64,000 nt of DNA from G963662905 sp963676725 (GTDB taxonomy: Bacteria; Bacteroidota; Bacteroidia; Bacteroidales; WRLA01), in the NCBI GenBank assembly GCA_963676725.1, contig OY781463.1, positions 1,488,001 through 1,552,000 on the forward strand, read 5' to 3'. Under the pieces are notes generated by a model. It ran no database searches. It was given only the letters and a program-made list of their open reading frames with translations, and was not told the DNA's origin. Positions within the stretch are counted from its first letter, which is position 1. Every line of letters begins with the position of its first letter. Of the stretch, positions 27,656 through 35,781 are shown in pieces. A program made the translations under genes and the position numbers.

Positions 27656-27793
27656 CCACTAAGCCTAACAAAAAACATAGTGTATTTGGAAAATAGAGTA
27701 ATAAATGACGATATTAGCTATAAATAAAGTGAGTGGTAGATTGAAAAATAAAGGTTTCAAAAATCCAAACGCACCATGTTTCAAACGTTAGCA
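27656..27793 (+). other. attC-like recombination site 3
   Basis: Begins CCACTAAGCCTAAC, complementary at 13 of 14 positions to the left end of the same cassette, GTTAGGCTTAATGG (26878-26891). Core GCCTAAC fits RYYYAAC. Inner arms 27675-27690 and 27764-27779 pair at 13 of 16. Ends GTTAGCA at the start of motif copy 2. Confidence 0.7.
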
Positions 27794-27857
27794 ATCACCC
27801 CACCATCCTCGCCCCATCGAGATAAAGCAAAAAGCCCGGAGGTAATCCGCAAAGCCC
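27788..27857. ncRNA. Two-hairpin motif, copy 2
   Basis: Diverged copy: CCATCCTCG-CCCAT-CGAGATAAAG, then AAAGCCCGGAGG-TAAT-CCGCAAAGCCC. It abuts the 3' end of the tape measure gene on the minus strand. Confidence 0.5.
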
Positions 27858-30800
27858 TAAGCCCCTACATCTTTGCGAATAGTATTCACCTCATTAATCG
27901 AATCCTCTACCTGTGTATAGCTAATATTGGCCAAAATACCATTGGCAAGAATTGCATTTAACTGACTGATTGCCGCAATCATTTGCGGATCAGTAGTAGG
28001 CTGTTGTGCCGCTTGATTCCCAAGCATTGTGCCCGCATTTCCTTCCGCAAATTGCTGTACCCCGATGGTATGATTAATCGCATTAATCAGAGCAGGGGTA
28101 TTCAGGATCCTGTCCGTATCGGGACCACTAAACACCAGCTCGCGTTGGTTGTATTCCGACACCAAACCAAGACCGGGGATAAAGGTCGGAGAGCTGTATA
28201 TACCTGTGTTCCCCGGGGAAACCTTTGCATGATAGTTGCGGCCATCCTTTGCGCCAATCACATCCAGGTAGTTTCCCGCAGCAAATTGCATAGAAGCCAC
28301 AGAAGCCACAAGACCGCCAACCTGTGCCATAAAACCAAGGATTAAAGGAATATTCGCAGGAAAGGGCGCAGCAGCAGCCGTTTTTGCTTTTCCTTCAGAA
28401 ATCTTCATGCCAATAATCCCTAAAGTAATAGCCTGTTCACGTACTGCCATAGCCTGCTCAGCGATGAGGGCCGCTTTATGTGCAATAGTTTGTTCTCCAA
28501 AAACATTTTTAATAATGCCCAATGTACTCATCCATTGAGATTTTTTGACATCAAAAGATTTACGGTCCATTGCAGCAATCCGATCATTGTATTCAGATTG
28601 GGAAATTAGATTCTGAGCTAATTGCTCCGCCAATAATTGACGCTGATATTCATCCGTTTCCTCATACATTCTTCGCTTGTATTCTTCCTCAAGAAGAGCC
28701 TGGGCCAGTTTAGGATTAGAAGCAAGCGCAAATTCATCCATTGCTTGTACATCTTCCTCTTCTGCCGCTTCAGGTTCCTCAGGATTTTCTTCCAGCCAGC
28801 GATTTTTTTGCTTGCGCCAGATCATTTGTTCCAGTTGCCATTCCTCAAATGTCTGCCCTCTATTGTTGCGTACTTCTTTATTGCCGCCTCCTCCGTTACC
28901 AGCAGCCGGATCAGGATTTATATAATCCGGATTATCCGTCACAAATTCCATTAAGGCTTCTTTCTGAGCCAGTAAATTTTTCTCCTCTTCCCGTAAATTG
29001 CTGATTGCATCCGAAGCGTTTTTATAGACCATTGACGAAACATTGCCAAACGACATCATGCTATTTTTCGCCTTCTGAAAAAATGTAAGTTCTGCCCCAT
29101 TCGCCTGAAGGTCCAAGAGCTTTTTTTCAATCTCAACAAGCTTATCATAAGCAGCCTGAGCCTTTGCTTTTTGCTCAATTGCAGCAATATATTTTTCAAT
29201 CGCTGTAGTTGCTTTATCCGTATTGATTGTTTCAAGATCAAGATTCCCAAGGTATTCAGGAGAAATATCCCGGAGTTTTTGAATAGCAGCCAGCCTGTCT
29301 TCTTTCGATTTCGTTTCATCCCTAGCCACTTTAAGCAAGGCCTGAAGCTTCACTTTTTCATCAGCCACAGCCTTAAGCCCGGCATTCTTCACCTCATTCA
29401 TTGCCTTTTGCGCCGCAGCAGCCTCATCCAGTTTTCGCCTATAGGTTGCCAGGTACACAATAAGAGTAGCCACAGCAGTAGCAATAAGCGCATAAGGGTT
29501 GAGTTTTGATGTCAGGTTAAATAAGCGCATTGCCGCCGTTGCCCGAATTGTGTTTCCGGTTAAAAGTGCCTTTGCAGCCGCATATAATAAAGTCCCTGAT
29601 CTTAAAGCAGCAGTCCAAATTACTTGGGCTTTGCTTAAAACTAAACCAATGCCTTTCGCACTATTATGACGGGTTTCCCATAAAACAGCAATTTTAGTCG
29701 CAGCAGTATAAGTAGGGATTGCCACAGCAGCAGCAATAATAATTCCCCTGTATTCATTAAATATTTTAATGCCTGCCATTATTGCCTTTACCAGATACGA
29801 AAAAGCATTTGTGCTGAAGGTCATGGCAGGGGCAAGCTTTTCCCCCAATTCGATCGCAATAAGGGCAAAACGGTTTTTGGCCTGAGCAAGTTTCGCAGCA
29901 TTATTGTCCGTGTTTTTTGAAGCCTGCTCAATCGCGATATTGGTCCCCGTAACAGCATTCGTATAACGGATAATATCTTTTCTGTTCTGAACCAGCAGTT
30001 CACCCATTTTTGCATGCTCAACACCAAAAAGATCCGTAGAAGAAGTACCGGATTGGTACATTTTTTCAAGCTCCATGATGGCGCGGTTCAGATTAAAAAC
30101 GCCATTCACATAACCAATCCCTTTTGCCTTCATTTTTAACAGCACTTTATCAAAGCTATTCCCCGCCATTTCAGCACGCGAATAAGAAGGGGCAATGGCC
30201 TCAATCGCACCGGTAGCTTCCTCAATCTGAATGCCCATTAATCGGGCAGTGGTACCGGATTTTTCATAAGCCTTTGTGAGATAAGGGATATCTGCCGCAC
30301 CCTCTTTAGATCCCGCAGCCATGGCATTTATTATTCGATCCGAATCTGAAGCCTCCATTTTAAACTGGTTCATGGCCATTGTTAGTCCGGCCACAGCAGG
30401 TTCCAGATCAGACTTTGCCGCCTCGCTCAGGATAATAGCATCTAGGGTTACATCATGCAGTGCCTCTTTGTTTTTTAGCAACTCAGGCCGCTGACTACCC
30501 ACCTTTGTATATGCATCCACAATAGCATCAGCAGACTGCTTAATTCGGATATTGCCCTCAACCGTATCAATAGAAGTTTCTTTGGCTTTTTTGCTCAACC
30601 AATCCAGCTCTTTGCCCATGAGTCCGGTGAGAGCAGAAAGATTATCAACACGTTCCTCAAAATTATTGGCCATATCGATCAGCTTACGAAAGCCGATAAA
30701 AACACCCGCAAAAGTAGCCGCCCACATCGAAAGCAAACCAAAATAGCGATTAAAATTATCCGCCATTTTGCCAATGGAAAAATGAGTTTTCACAGCAGTT

Positions 30801-31153
30801 CCCCGCAGTTCTTTCATGCGGTTTTTGACAGCAGTCAATTGTTTGTCCAGTTTTTTATATTCCGGCAATCGCGGATCCATATGCCGCATCATAAGATTCA
30901 ACTCACGCTGACGGTTTGTGAGTTCCTTTAAGGAAAGCCCGGTGATGCCAATCTTCTCAAGCACATTATCATATTGCTGCTGAACCGTTTTTAAGCGCTT
31001 TGATTTCTCAATAAATTCCTGAGAACCTTCCGGGAGTTTTTTCAGTTCCCTTTTCAGCTTATTGGCTTCATCAGTAAGCTTGCGAAGGGACACCCTGCTT
31101 TGGTCATTATTCACAACAATTTCGAGTTGTAGCCTGTCTATTTTTAAGCTCAT
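27857..31153 (-). CDS. Phage tail tape measure protein
   Basis: 1098 residues; sets tail length. A long coiled-coil N-terminus (about 1-110, rich in Lys/Glu/Leu) is followed by a TMP-type domain (about 150-400: MANNFEERVDNLSALTG, EAAKSDLEPAVAGLTMAM, GTTARLMGIQIEEATGAIEA). Hydrophobic segments near 440-560 and 920-960 fit membrane insertion during DNA injection. The stop is TAG, overlapping motif copy 2. It starts with a 4-bp ATGA overlap after the preceding gene. Confidence 0.93.
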   Translation of the reverse strand: MSLKIDRLQLEIVVNNDQSRVSLRKLTDEANKLKRELKKLPEGSQEFIEKSKRLKTVQQQYDNVLEKIGITGLSLKELTNRQRELNLMMRHMDPRLPEYKKLDKQLTAVKNRMKELRGTAVKTHFSIGKMADNFNRYFGLLSMWAATFAGVFIGFRKLIDMANNFEERVDNLSALTGLMGKELDWLSKKAKETSIDTVEGNIRIKQSADAIVDAYTKVGSQRPELLKNKEALHDVTLDAIILSEAAKSDLEPAVAGLTMAMNQFKMEASDSDRIINAMAAGSKEGAADIPYLTKAYEKSGTTARLMGIQIEEATGAIEAIAPSYSRAEMAGNSFDKVLLKMKAKGIGYVNGVFNLNRAIMELEKMYQSGTSSTDLFGVEHAKMGELLVQNRKDIIRYTNAVTGTNIAIEQASKNTDNNAAKLAQAKNRFALIAIELGEKLAPAMTFSTNAFSYLVKAIMAGIKIFNEYRGIIIAAAVAIPTYTAATKIAVLWETRHNSAKGIGLVLSKAQVIWTAALRSGTLLYAAAKALLTGNTIRATAAMRLFNLTSKLNPYALIATAVATLIVYLATYRRKLDEAAAAQKAMNEVKNAGLKAVADEKVKLQALLKVARDETKSKEDRLAAIQKLRDISPEYLGNLDLETINTDKATTAIEKYIAAIEQKAKAQAAYDKLVEIEKKLLDLQANGAELTFFQKAKNSMMSFGNVSSMVYKNASDAISNLREEEKNLLAQKEALMEFVTDNPDYINPDPAAGNGGGGNKEVRNNRGQTFEEWQLEQMIWRKQKNRWLEENPEEPEAAEEEDVQAMDEFALASNPKLAQALLEEEYKRRMYEETDEYQRQLLAEQLAQNLISQSEYNDRIAAMDRKSFDVKKSQWMSTLGIIKNVFGEQTIAHKAALIAEQAMAVREQAITLGIIGMKISEGKAKTAAAAPFPANIPLILGFMAQVGGLVASVASMQFAAGNYLDVIGAKDGRNYHAKVSPGNTGIYSSPTFIPGLGLVSEYNQRELVFSGPDTDRILNTPALINAINHTIGVQQFAEGNAGTMLGNQAAQQPTTDPQMIAAISQLNAILANGILANISYTQVEDSINEVNTIRKDVGA

Positions 31154-31611
31154 AATTTAATCTCAGATTTTTGACGGTCAAGGATTCTTTGCAGCCTGGT
31201 TTTTTCATGCTCTGTAAATTCAGAACCCAAAACACCAAGCAGTCTATTGATGGAACCATACACATTGCGCGCATACCAGCGTGTATCTTTTTTCTTTTTG
31301 CGTTTGCGATTGGAGCGCAAACCAAGGATATCGCGGTTGGCCTGTTTGCTGTCCCAGATATTTTCGTTTTGGCTTTTTTTATGGAAGTTGATTTCGATGA
31401 AACGGCCATAAGCAGGGAAGGTGAATGTTAATACCGGATCAATCCCGTATTTTTTCACACGGTAATTAATGCCTTCAATAAGCTTTCCGGAATCGACAAG
31501 GTTTTTTTGCTCAATGTCATCAATAAGCAGATCAGCAAGATATTCCCCGTGTTGATCAAGTACTTCCTCGATGAAAGCAAGCTCCAATTCATTATATTTT
31601 CCTTCGCTCAT
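31150..31611 (-). CDS. Phage tail-related protein before tape measure
   Basis: 153 residues, basic C-terminal half (NRKRKKKKDTRW). No recognised family; position directly before the tape measure and coupling by ATGA overlap suggest a tail completion or assembly chaperone role. Starts 5 bp from a late-promoter -7 element. Confidence 0.75.
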   Translation of the reverse strand: MSEGKYNELELAFIEEVLDQHGEYLADLLIDDIEQKNLVDSGKLIEGINYRVKKYGIDPVLTFTFPAYGRFIEINFHKKSQNENIWDSKQANRDILGLRSNRKRKKKKDTRWYARNVYGSINRLLGVLGSEFTEHEKTRLQRILDRQKSEIKL

Positions 31612-31615
31612 AAAG

Positions 31616-31653
31616 CGAAAGTAGGAAGGGAGAGAGGGCGTAAAAAGGACAAA
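31616..31653 (-). promoter_or_regulatory. Phage late promoter 3 (tape measure unit)
   Basis: Minus strand: TTTGTCCTTTTT (box 31642-31653) and -7 element TACTTTCG (31616-31623), offset 31 bp. The T-run of the upstream terminator overlaps the box. Confidence 0.7.
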
Positions 31654-31679
31654 AAAAGCCCGCTGAAGGCTCAGCGGGC
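31651..31679 (-). terminator. Terminator after the 66-residue gene
   Basis: Perfect 9-bp stem GCCCGCTGA / TCAGCGGGC, 4-nt loop, followed on the minus strand by seven T that run into the box of late promoter 3. Confidence 0.85.
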
Positions 31680-31685
31680 AATGTT

Positions 31686-31886
31686 TTAGTTTAATTCTGA
31701 AGGTTTTTCAACCTCATAAAAGACTTCAGGATCTGGTTCAGCGGTAACGAACTGATCGTTATCGACCAAGACCATATAATCGGCTATAAGGCCACTTCCT
31801 TTTTGAAATTGCCATAAGGCTTCTTCATCGATCCCTTGAGTAGGGATTTTGTTGCGATAAAATTTTGGAGTGTGTGATTTTGACAT
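31686..31886 (-). CDS. Small phage protein
   Basis: 66 residues, acidic C-terminal half (AEPDPEVFYEVEKPSELN). Not recognised. A single-gene unit between two terminators, preceded by a structured non-coding segment; no late-promoter box upstream. Confidence 0.65.
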   Translation of the reverse strand: MSKSHTPKFYRNKIPTQGIDEEALWQFQKGSGLIADYMVLVDNDQFVTAEPDPEVFYEVEKPSELN

Positions 31887-31905
31887 AATTAGAATATAAG
31901 TCCAG

Positions 31906-31973
31906 GTTCGGAGCTGTCAGGTTCACACACATGATGAGAGACCCCGGGGCCTTACGGTAACCCGACTCCGAAC
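31906..31973 (-). other. Structured non-coding segment upstream of the 66-residue gene
   Basis: Closed by GTTCGGAG / CTCCGAAC (8 bp, perfect). Inside on the minus strand, CGGG-TTA-CC-GTAA-GG-C-CCCG forms a nested hairpin with a GTAA tetraloop. It is 68 nt long, but no anticodon arm or T-arm fits a tRNA. Candidate leader RNA. Confidence 0.4.
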
Positions 31974-32010
31974 TGATTCTTTGACTTAAGTGTGTGATTC
32001 GACAGGGCAA

Positions 32011-32040
32011 AAATAAAAAAATCCCTCAGAAGAGAGGGAT
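32011..32040 (-). terminator. Terminator of the portal-to-lysis operon
   Basis: Minus strand stem ATCCCTC / GAGGGAT, 6-nt loop, followed by a T-rich run. It lies about 95 bp after the holin stop codon at 32136. Confidence 0.8.
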
Positions 32041-32135
32041 AAGTGGGGGAGGAAAATAAATCTTTATTGTATGAATAGAGTTTGCAATTATAATTCAGAG
32101 ATAAAGCCGTCAGAATATCAGCAAGAGTATTCTTG

Positions 32136-32555
32136 TTACAAATTATTTTTCTTTCCAATAATCCTATTTTTTTCCATTGTTCTGAAGCCTGTATATCCGG
32201 CATATCCTACGCCAAAAGTAGCCCAGAGACCATCCGGAAGTGATGAGAGCCAGCTCTTCATGCCCGTAGCAATTGCAGAGGCCATATCGGGATTAAAAGC
32301 CGCAAGTATCCCCATCGGGATGGAAAAGAGTATCAATGCGTACATAACATACATAAAGCTAGGCCGAGCTCGGCTTGTCCAGGGATCTTTACTCTGCGCC
32401 TCTGCTAGCATCACGCTCATTTTCTGTTCCACATCCTTCAGCTGGCCTTCCTGCTGTTGTTTTAGCAGCTCCAACTTTAGCCGTGCCGCTTCATTTTTAT
32501 CCGGGAAAAGCTTATCGATCAAGCTTCCCCCGAGGTTTAATATTCCCTCAATCAT
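32136..32555 (-). CDS. Holin_3TM-like phage protein
   Basis: 139 residues. An N-terminal amphipathic/coiled segment (KNEAARLKLELLKQQQEGQL) precedes DPWTSRARPSFMYVMYALIL and further hydrophobic segments: the layout of the 3TM holin family (PF11351 as remembered). Holins form pores in the inner membrane at lysis time. Overlaps the upstream lysis gene by 4 bp. Confidence 0.78.
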   Translation of the reverse strand: MIEGILNLGGSLIDKLFPDKNEAARLKLELLKQQQEGQLKDVEQKMSVMLAEAQSKDPWTSRARPSFMYVMYALILFSIPMGILAAFNPDMASAIATGMKSWLSSLPDGLWATFGVGYAGYTGFRTMEKNRIIGKKNNL

Positions 32556-33007
32556 AACAGCTCCCTATAGGTTATCCAAACATCTTCACCAGCCTCCAAA
32601 GCGGCTAATACTTGAGGATAAAGCCTCTTGTATGCGTTGCCGCTTGCACCAATAAAGCCCTTCATTTTGCCCAGGTTGCTTGTAGCTGTCTGTCCAACAA
32701 GCAAGCATCCGGCAGTGTCATCCTCATCATTCCCGATGTGGATCAGGACATATTGAAAATTAGGGACATCAGTAATATGCAGCATCCCTTTATGCCAGGA
32801 GCCATATTTTTTGCCGTAGCGATTGTGAAAACCGCCAGTTTTACGCAGTTTTACCTGATACCGACCTTCCGGTATTCTGGTTTCGCCCATCACCTTTACG
32901 GTTCTTTTTTCATCCTCCAGCGTGAAGCATTCAAAAGCACCATTCACGCGCAGGATCCCCAAAGTATCATCATTTGATGAAGAAAATCTAATTACCTCTA
33001 ATTCCAT
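32552..33007 (-). CDS. DUF5675-family protein, putative lysis enzyme
   Basis: 151 residues. LGILRVNGAFECFTLED, TRIPEGRYQVKLRKTGGF, HKGMLHITDVPNFQYVLIHIGN and AGCLLVGQ match DUF5675 (PF18925 as remembered), often found in phage lysis modules with a YkuD-like appearance. It sits between two holin-like genes. Enzymatic activity is not established. Confidence 0.8.
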   Translation of the reverse strand: MELEVIRFSSSNDDTLGILRVNGAFECFTLEDEKRTVKVMGETRIPEGRYQVKLRKTGGFHNRYGKKYGSWHKGMLHITDVPNFQYVLIHIGNDEDDTAGCLLVGQTATSNLGKMKGFIGASGNAYKRLYPQVLAALEAGEDVWITYRELL

Positions 33008-33010
33008 AAC

Positions 33011-33448
33011 TTATGATTTTTTAAATTGTCCATTCGTATCAAATTCCTTAAGCCGTTTTAGCAACCAGTTCGGAACCCATTTTGGATTAATCGCCCCAAG
33101 GTTCTCCAGGATACTTATAGCCTCTTTCACCAGTAAAGCAGAATACGCCAGGTTATCCGCCCAGCTGAAGAGCCCGATACTTTCCCCTTCAATAGTGAAA
33201 TGACTCAGCACATGAGCAAGAATAAGCACACTCATATAGCTGATGATTTTCATTAGTATGCGGCCAAAAGCACTACTGCTGATTTGATGGTGTTTCCAGT
33301 ACTTGATTATTCCGGTGATCGTATCAAATAACATTAGGATCACCAAAAAACGAAGAAATTCCCAATCGCAAAAAGCGTATTTTTCGAGGAACTCCAATAG
33401 AGGCGTAAAAACAGCAGCTAGTGTAAAGGTGTAGAATTGCTTTGTCAT
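33011..33448 (-). CDS. Phage holin family protein
   Basis: 145 residues from the ATG at 33448, which overlaps nothing but lies 2 bp past the previous stop; the longer frame to 33490 is less likely. Three to four hydrophobic segments with FLRFLVILMLFDTITGIIKYWKHH, typical of holin family 4 (PF05105 type). Second holin-like protein of the lysis module. Confidence 0.8.
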   Translation of the reverse strand: MTKQFYTFTLAAVFTPLLEFLEKYAFCDWEFLRFLVILMLFDTITGIIKYWKHHQISSSAFGRILMKIISYMSVLILAHVLSHFTIEGESIGLFSWADNLAYSALLVKEAISILENLGAINPKWVPNWLLKRLKEFDTNGQFKKS

Positions 33449-33450
33449 AA

Positions 33451-33915
33451 TTAATATCCCATTGTTTTGACCTTGAAACTTACGCTCCAACCATCGTGAC
33501 CCATGAAATTTCTTTCCGGATCGGTATGAAATGAGTTTAGGTCGATTTTGTCAAAAATATCATGAAAGGGAGCCTCTTCATCCTCACGTTGATCGCGTAA
33601 ATCCTGTTTGATCTGTGCCGTAACATCCATCATCATATTCATATAGCTCATCCGGCTGGCATAGTCGCCCATTTCTTCCGTTGGCATTAGAATGAAAAAC
33701 AGTATCAGGTTTATTTCCCCATAATTATCCTCATCCCGGGCGTCTCCTTTGCTGCTTGGGATTACAACAGCCGCAAAAGGATAACTCTCTTGTTTCAGGT
33801 CTTCAAAAACATCGCGTAAATCGTTTTGGTTAATGACCATAGAGGAATCATTCACCTTCTCGAATTTAAGGGCGAGGTATTCAGTCCATTTCGTAAGTTT
33901 GCTGAAAAGGATCAT
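33451..33915 (-). CDS. Phage head-tail connector-region protein
   Basis: 154 residues, soluble. FEDLKQESYPFAAVVIPSS, YGEINLILFFILMPT and the C-terminal MGHDGWSVSFKVKTMGY suggest a tail-terminator-like fold, by position between connector and lysis genes. No firm family. 4-bp overlap with the upstream interrupted gene. Confidence 0.65.
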   Translation of the reverse strand: MILFSKLTKWTEYLALKFEKVNDSSMVINQNDLRDVFEDLKQESYPFAAVVIPSSKGDARDEDNYGEINLILFFILMPTEEMGDYASRMSYMNMMMDVTAQIKQDLRDQREDEEAPFHDIFDKIDLNSFHTDPERNFMGHDGWSVSFKVKTMGY

Positions 33916-34757
33916 CTTTTTTGCCGTTTATAGGTTTCCAATTGAATTTTTCGTTGATGGTATAAATAGACCAGGATATCATAAAGCCCCTGATTGGAAG
34001 CCTTCTCGATATCGCCCCAGATGCCCGCTTCAGCAATTTTAAAGAGTAAGCCGGAGATTCCGGTGCCGGTATCGATGGGTTCATCACCGGGGAAGCTTTT
34101 GTATAAAATTGAAAGGTCGATTGTATTGCCCTCCACTTCAATTTTGGCAGACTGAAGAAATTCCAGGCAGCTCCAGAAAAACAGATACACAGCATAGCGC
34201 TCCGCTTCCGGCCATTTTGCAATCCTTGGAATCAGGAGCAAAGCCTTGGTTTTGTCCCACTTTTTGCCCCTATAATAGAGCGCAGCAATCAATTCATTCA
34301 GACAATCCGGGCTGTGGTTAAACTCACGAAAAGCCACATAAGCATCCTTATACTGTTGGAAGCTAATATCCTGAAGAGCATCCGCCGGGCCATTCAGTCC
34401 GTGCAATTTAGGCAGTGGATTGCATACAAAACCATGCTTAAAGCGCACAAGGGTTTTCCTATCCTTCGTTTCCCCTTCCTCAATCAGAAAATTGATGAGT
34501 TGATCAGCAAGTTCAGCCACATTAGAACAGATATAGGCTTTTTCCTCCACCTTCAAACGGCGATATATGTAGCGGTTTACATCCACATCCATAAAGCGCA
34601 AAAGCATATGTTCGCGCAGTTCCTGAGGAGAGAGCAGCCCGGCCTAAACTTTCAAAAACAGCTCCGCAAAAAAGACAAAATCCTTGCCACTCATCTCATC
34701 AAAAGCGGAGGGGATTTCCTTGCGGTATTTTGCTTCCGGGATCTCGATCAGGTTCAT
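33912..34757 (-). pseudogene. Phage connector-region gene interrupted by an in-frame TAG
   Basis: The frame starts at ATG 34757 (MNLIEIPEAKYRKEIPSAFD), overlapping the previous stop as ATGA like its neighbours. Codon 38 (34644-34646) is TAG, and the same frame then continues as AGLLSPQELREHMLLRF for 243 residues more. An internal ATG at 34607 could yield a 231-residue product. A single change from CAG or a similar codon would restore a 281-residue protein. Explanations: a real nonsense mutation (defective prophage), amber read-through, a sequencing error, or re-initiation. The product family is not recognised. Confidence 0.7.
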
Positions 34758-35779
34758 AAGCGCACAAATTTTGTTTCAGGATCTATTTTATTGATTTCAG
34801 GGCTTTCGTATTCTTCACCCGCAGCATCACGCGCCAGTTTGGCCAGGTGCTGTTCCAGATATTTCATTTCCTGTACAGCATCTTCCCGTAAAGCAGAAGT
34901 CAATTCGCGGCGGGCACTTAGCCCGTATTGGTGCTTTAGCTTGTTGACAATACGGGTGTCGAAATACTCATGGAAAATACCCGCAGGCATAAGATTAATA
35001 GCCAGGCGCTGAACAGCCGTTGACATGGTAAAAAACACCAAAGGAGTGCGGATCAGTTCCAAAAGATCGCGGTCAGCCTGATCAAGATCATTGTCCATCA
35101 GCTTTTCACGAAGCGTATCGAGCGCCTCAGAAGTAAGGACCGGAGCAATCATTTTGCGTTGGTTCTCCAGGATAAAAGGCAATACGGTGATAAAAAAGCG
35201 GCGGCTTTTATCAATAGGAAAAATGCTGTCAAACATTTCGGCAGAACTCACTAGGGCTTGCTTGCTGAGTTTATATGCCTCAGATCCTCCCCAGGTTTCG
35301 CCAATGGTGTTGATCGGATCAGTGCTAAGCTGACCATCAAGCCAATGAATCAGTCTGTCCGTGGTTTTATAGGCCTTATTCAGGATGGCTTCCTCATCGC
35401 GGACCAGCAGCCATTCAAAAGGGATCTTTTCATGCTCCGCATCAATTTTGAATTTCCTTCCTGTTTTCTCATGAGAAACATCATTCGTACTCGAATAACT
35501 GTGAAAAGCCATCAGCGCCACAGGAAAGCGCATATGATCCACCAGCAGATTCAGTACTTTTTCTTCTGCACTGGGGTTCAGCGAACCATAAGCAGAGCTA
35601 TGATAAAAATCATCAGCCAGTTGGTATGTTTCACGGCCAACGATTTTGATCAGATCCTCTTCAGCCAGCATTACATCCATCTCTAGATCCTTAAAGCGGT
35701 GCGAAGAATAAATAAAGCTGACATACTTTTTCAGTTCGTCAATGGCTGTACTATCGTTTCCTGATCTATTAAAAAGCAT
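34754..35779 (-). CDS. Putative head-tail connector protein (DUF6712-like)
   Basis: 341 residues, mostly helical and soluble; KKYVSFIYSSHRFKDLE and a mid-region WGGSEAYKLSKQALVSS recall a Bacteroidota phage family (DUF6712 from memory). Lies directly after the portal gene, the usual place for connector proteins. Separated from the portal gene by 2 bp and coupled to the next gene by ATGA. Confidence 0.65.
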   Translation of the reverse strand: MLFNRSGNDSTAIDELKKYVSFIYSSHRFKDLEMDVMLAEEDLIKIVGRETYQLADDFYHSSAYGSLNPSAEEKVLNLLVDHMRFPVALMAFHSYSSTNDVSHEKTGRKFKIDAEHEKIPFEWLLVRDEEAILNKAYKTTDRLIHWLDGQLSTDPINTIGETWGGSEAYKLSKQALVSSAEMFDSIFPIDKSRRFFITVLPFILENQRKMIAPVLTSEALDTLREKLMDNDLDQADRDLLELIRTPLVFFTMSTAVQRLAINLMPAGIFHEYFDTRIVNKLKHQYGLSARRELTSALREDAVQEMKYLEQHLAKLARDAAGEEYESPEINKIDPETKFVRL

Positions 35780-35781
35780 AA

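Noticed and set aside
31906..31973. Possible tRNA (68 nt, 8-bp closing stem, D-arm-like hairpin)
   Set aside because: No 5-bp anticodon stem with a 7-nt loop and no T-arm with GGTTCRA could be fitted on either strand.
33912..34757. Genome-wide reassignment of TAG in this phage
   Set aside because: The tape measure and terminase genes end naturally in TAG at the expected length, so TAG is used as a stop here.
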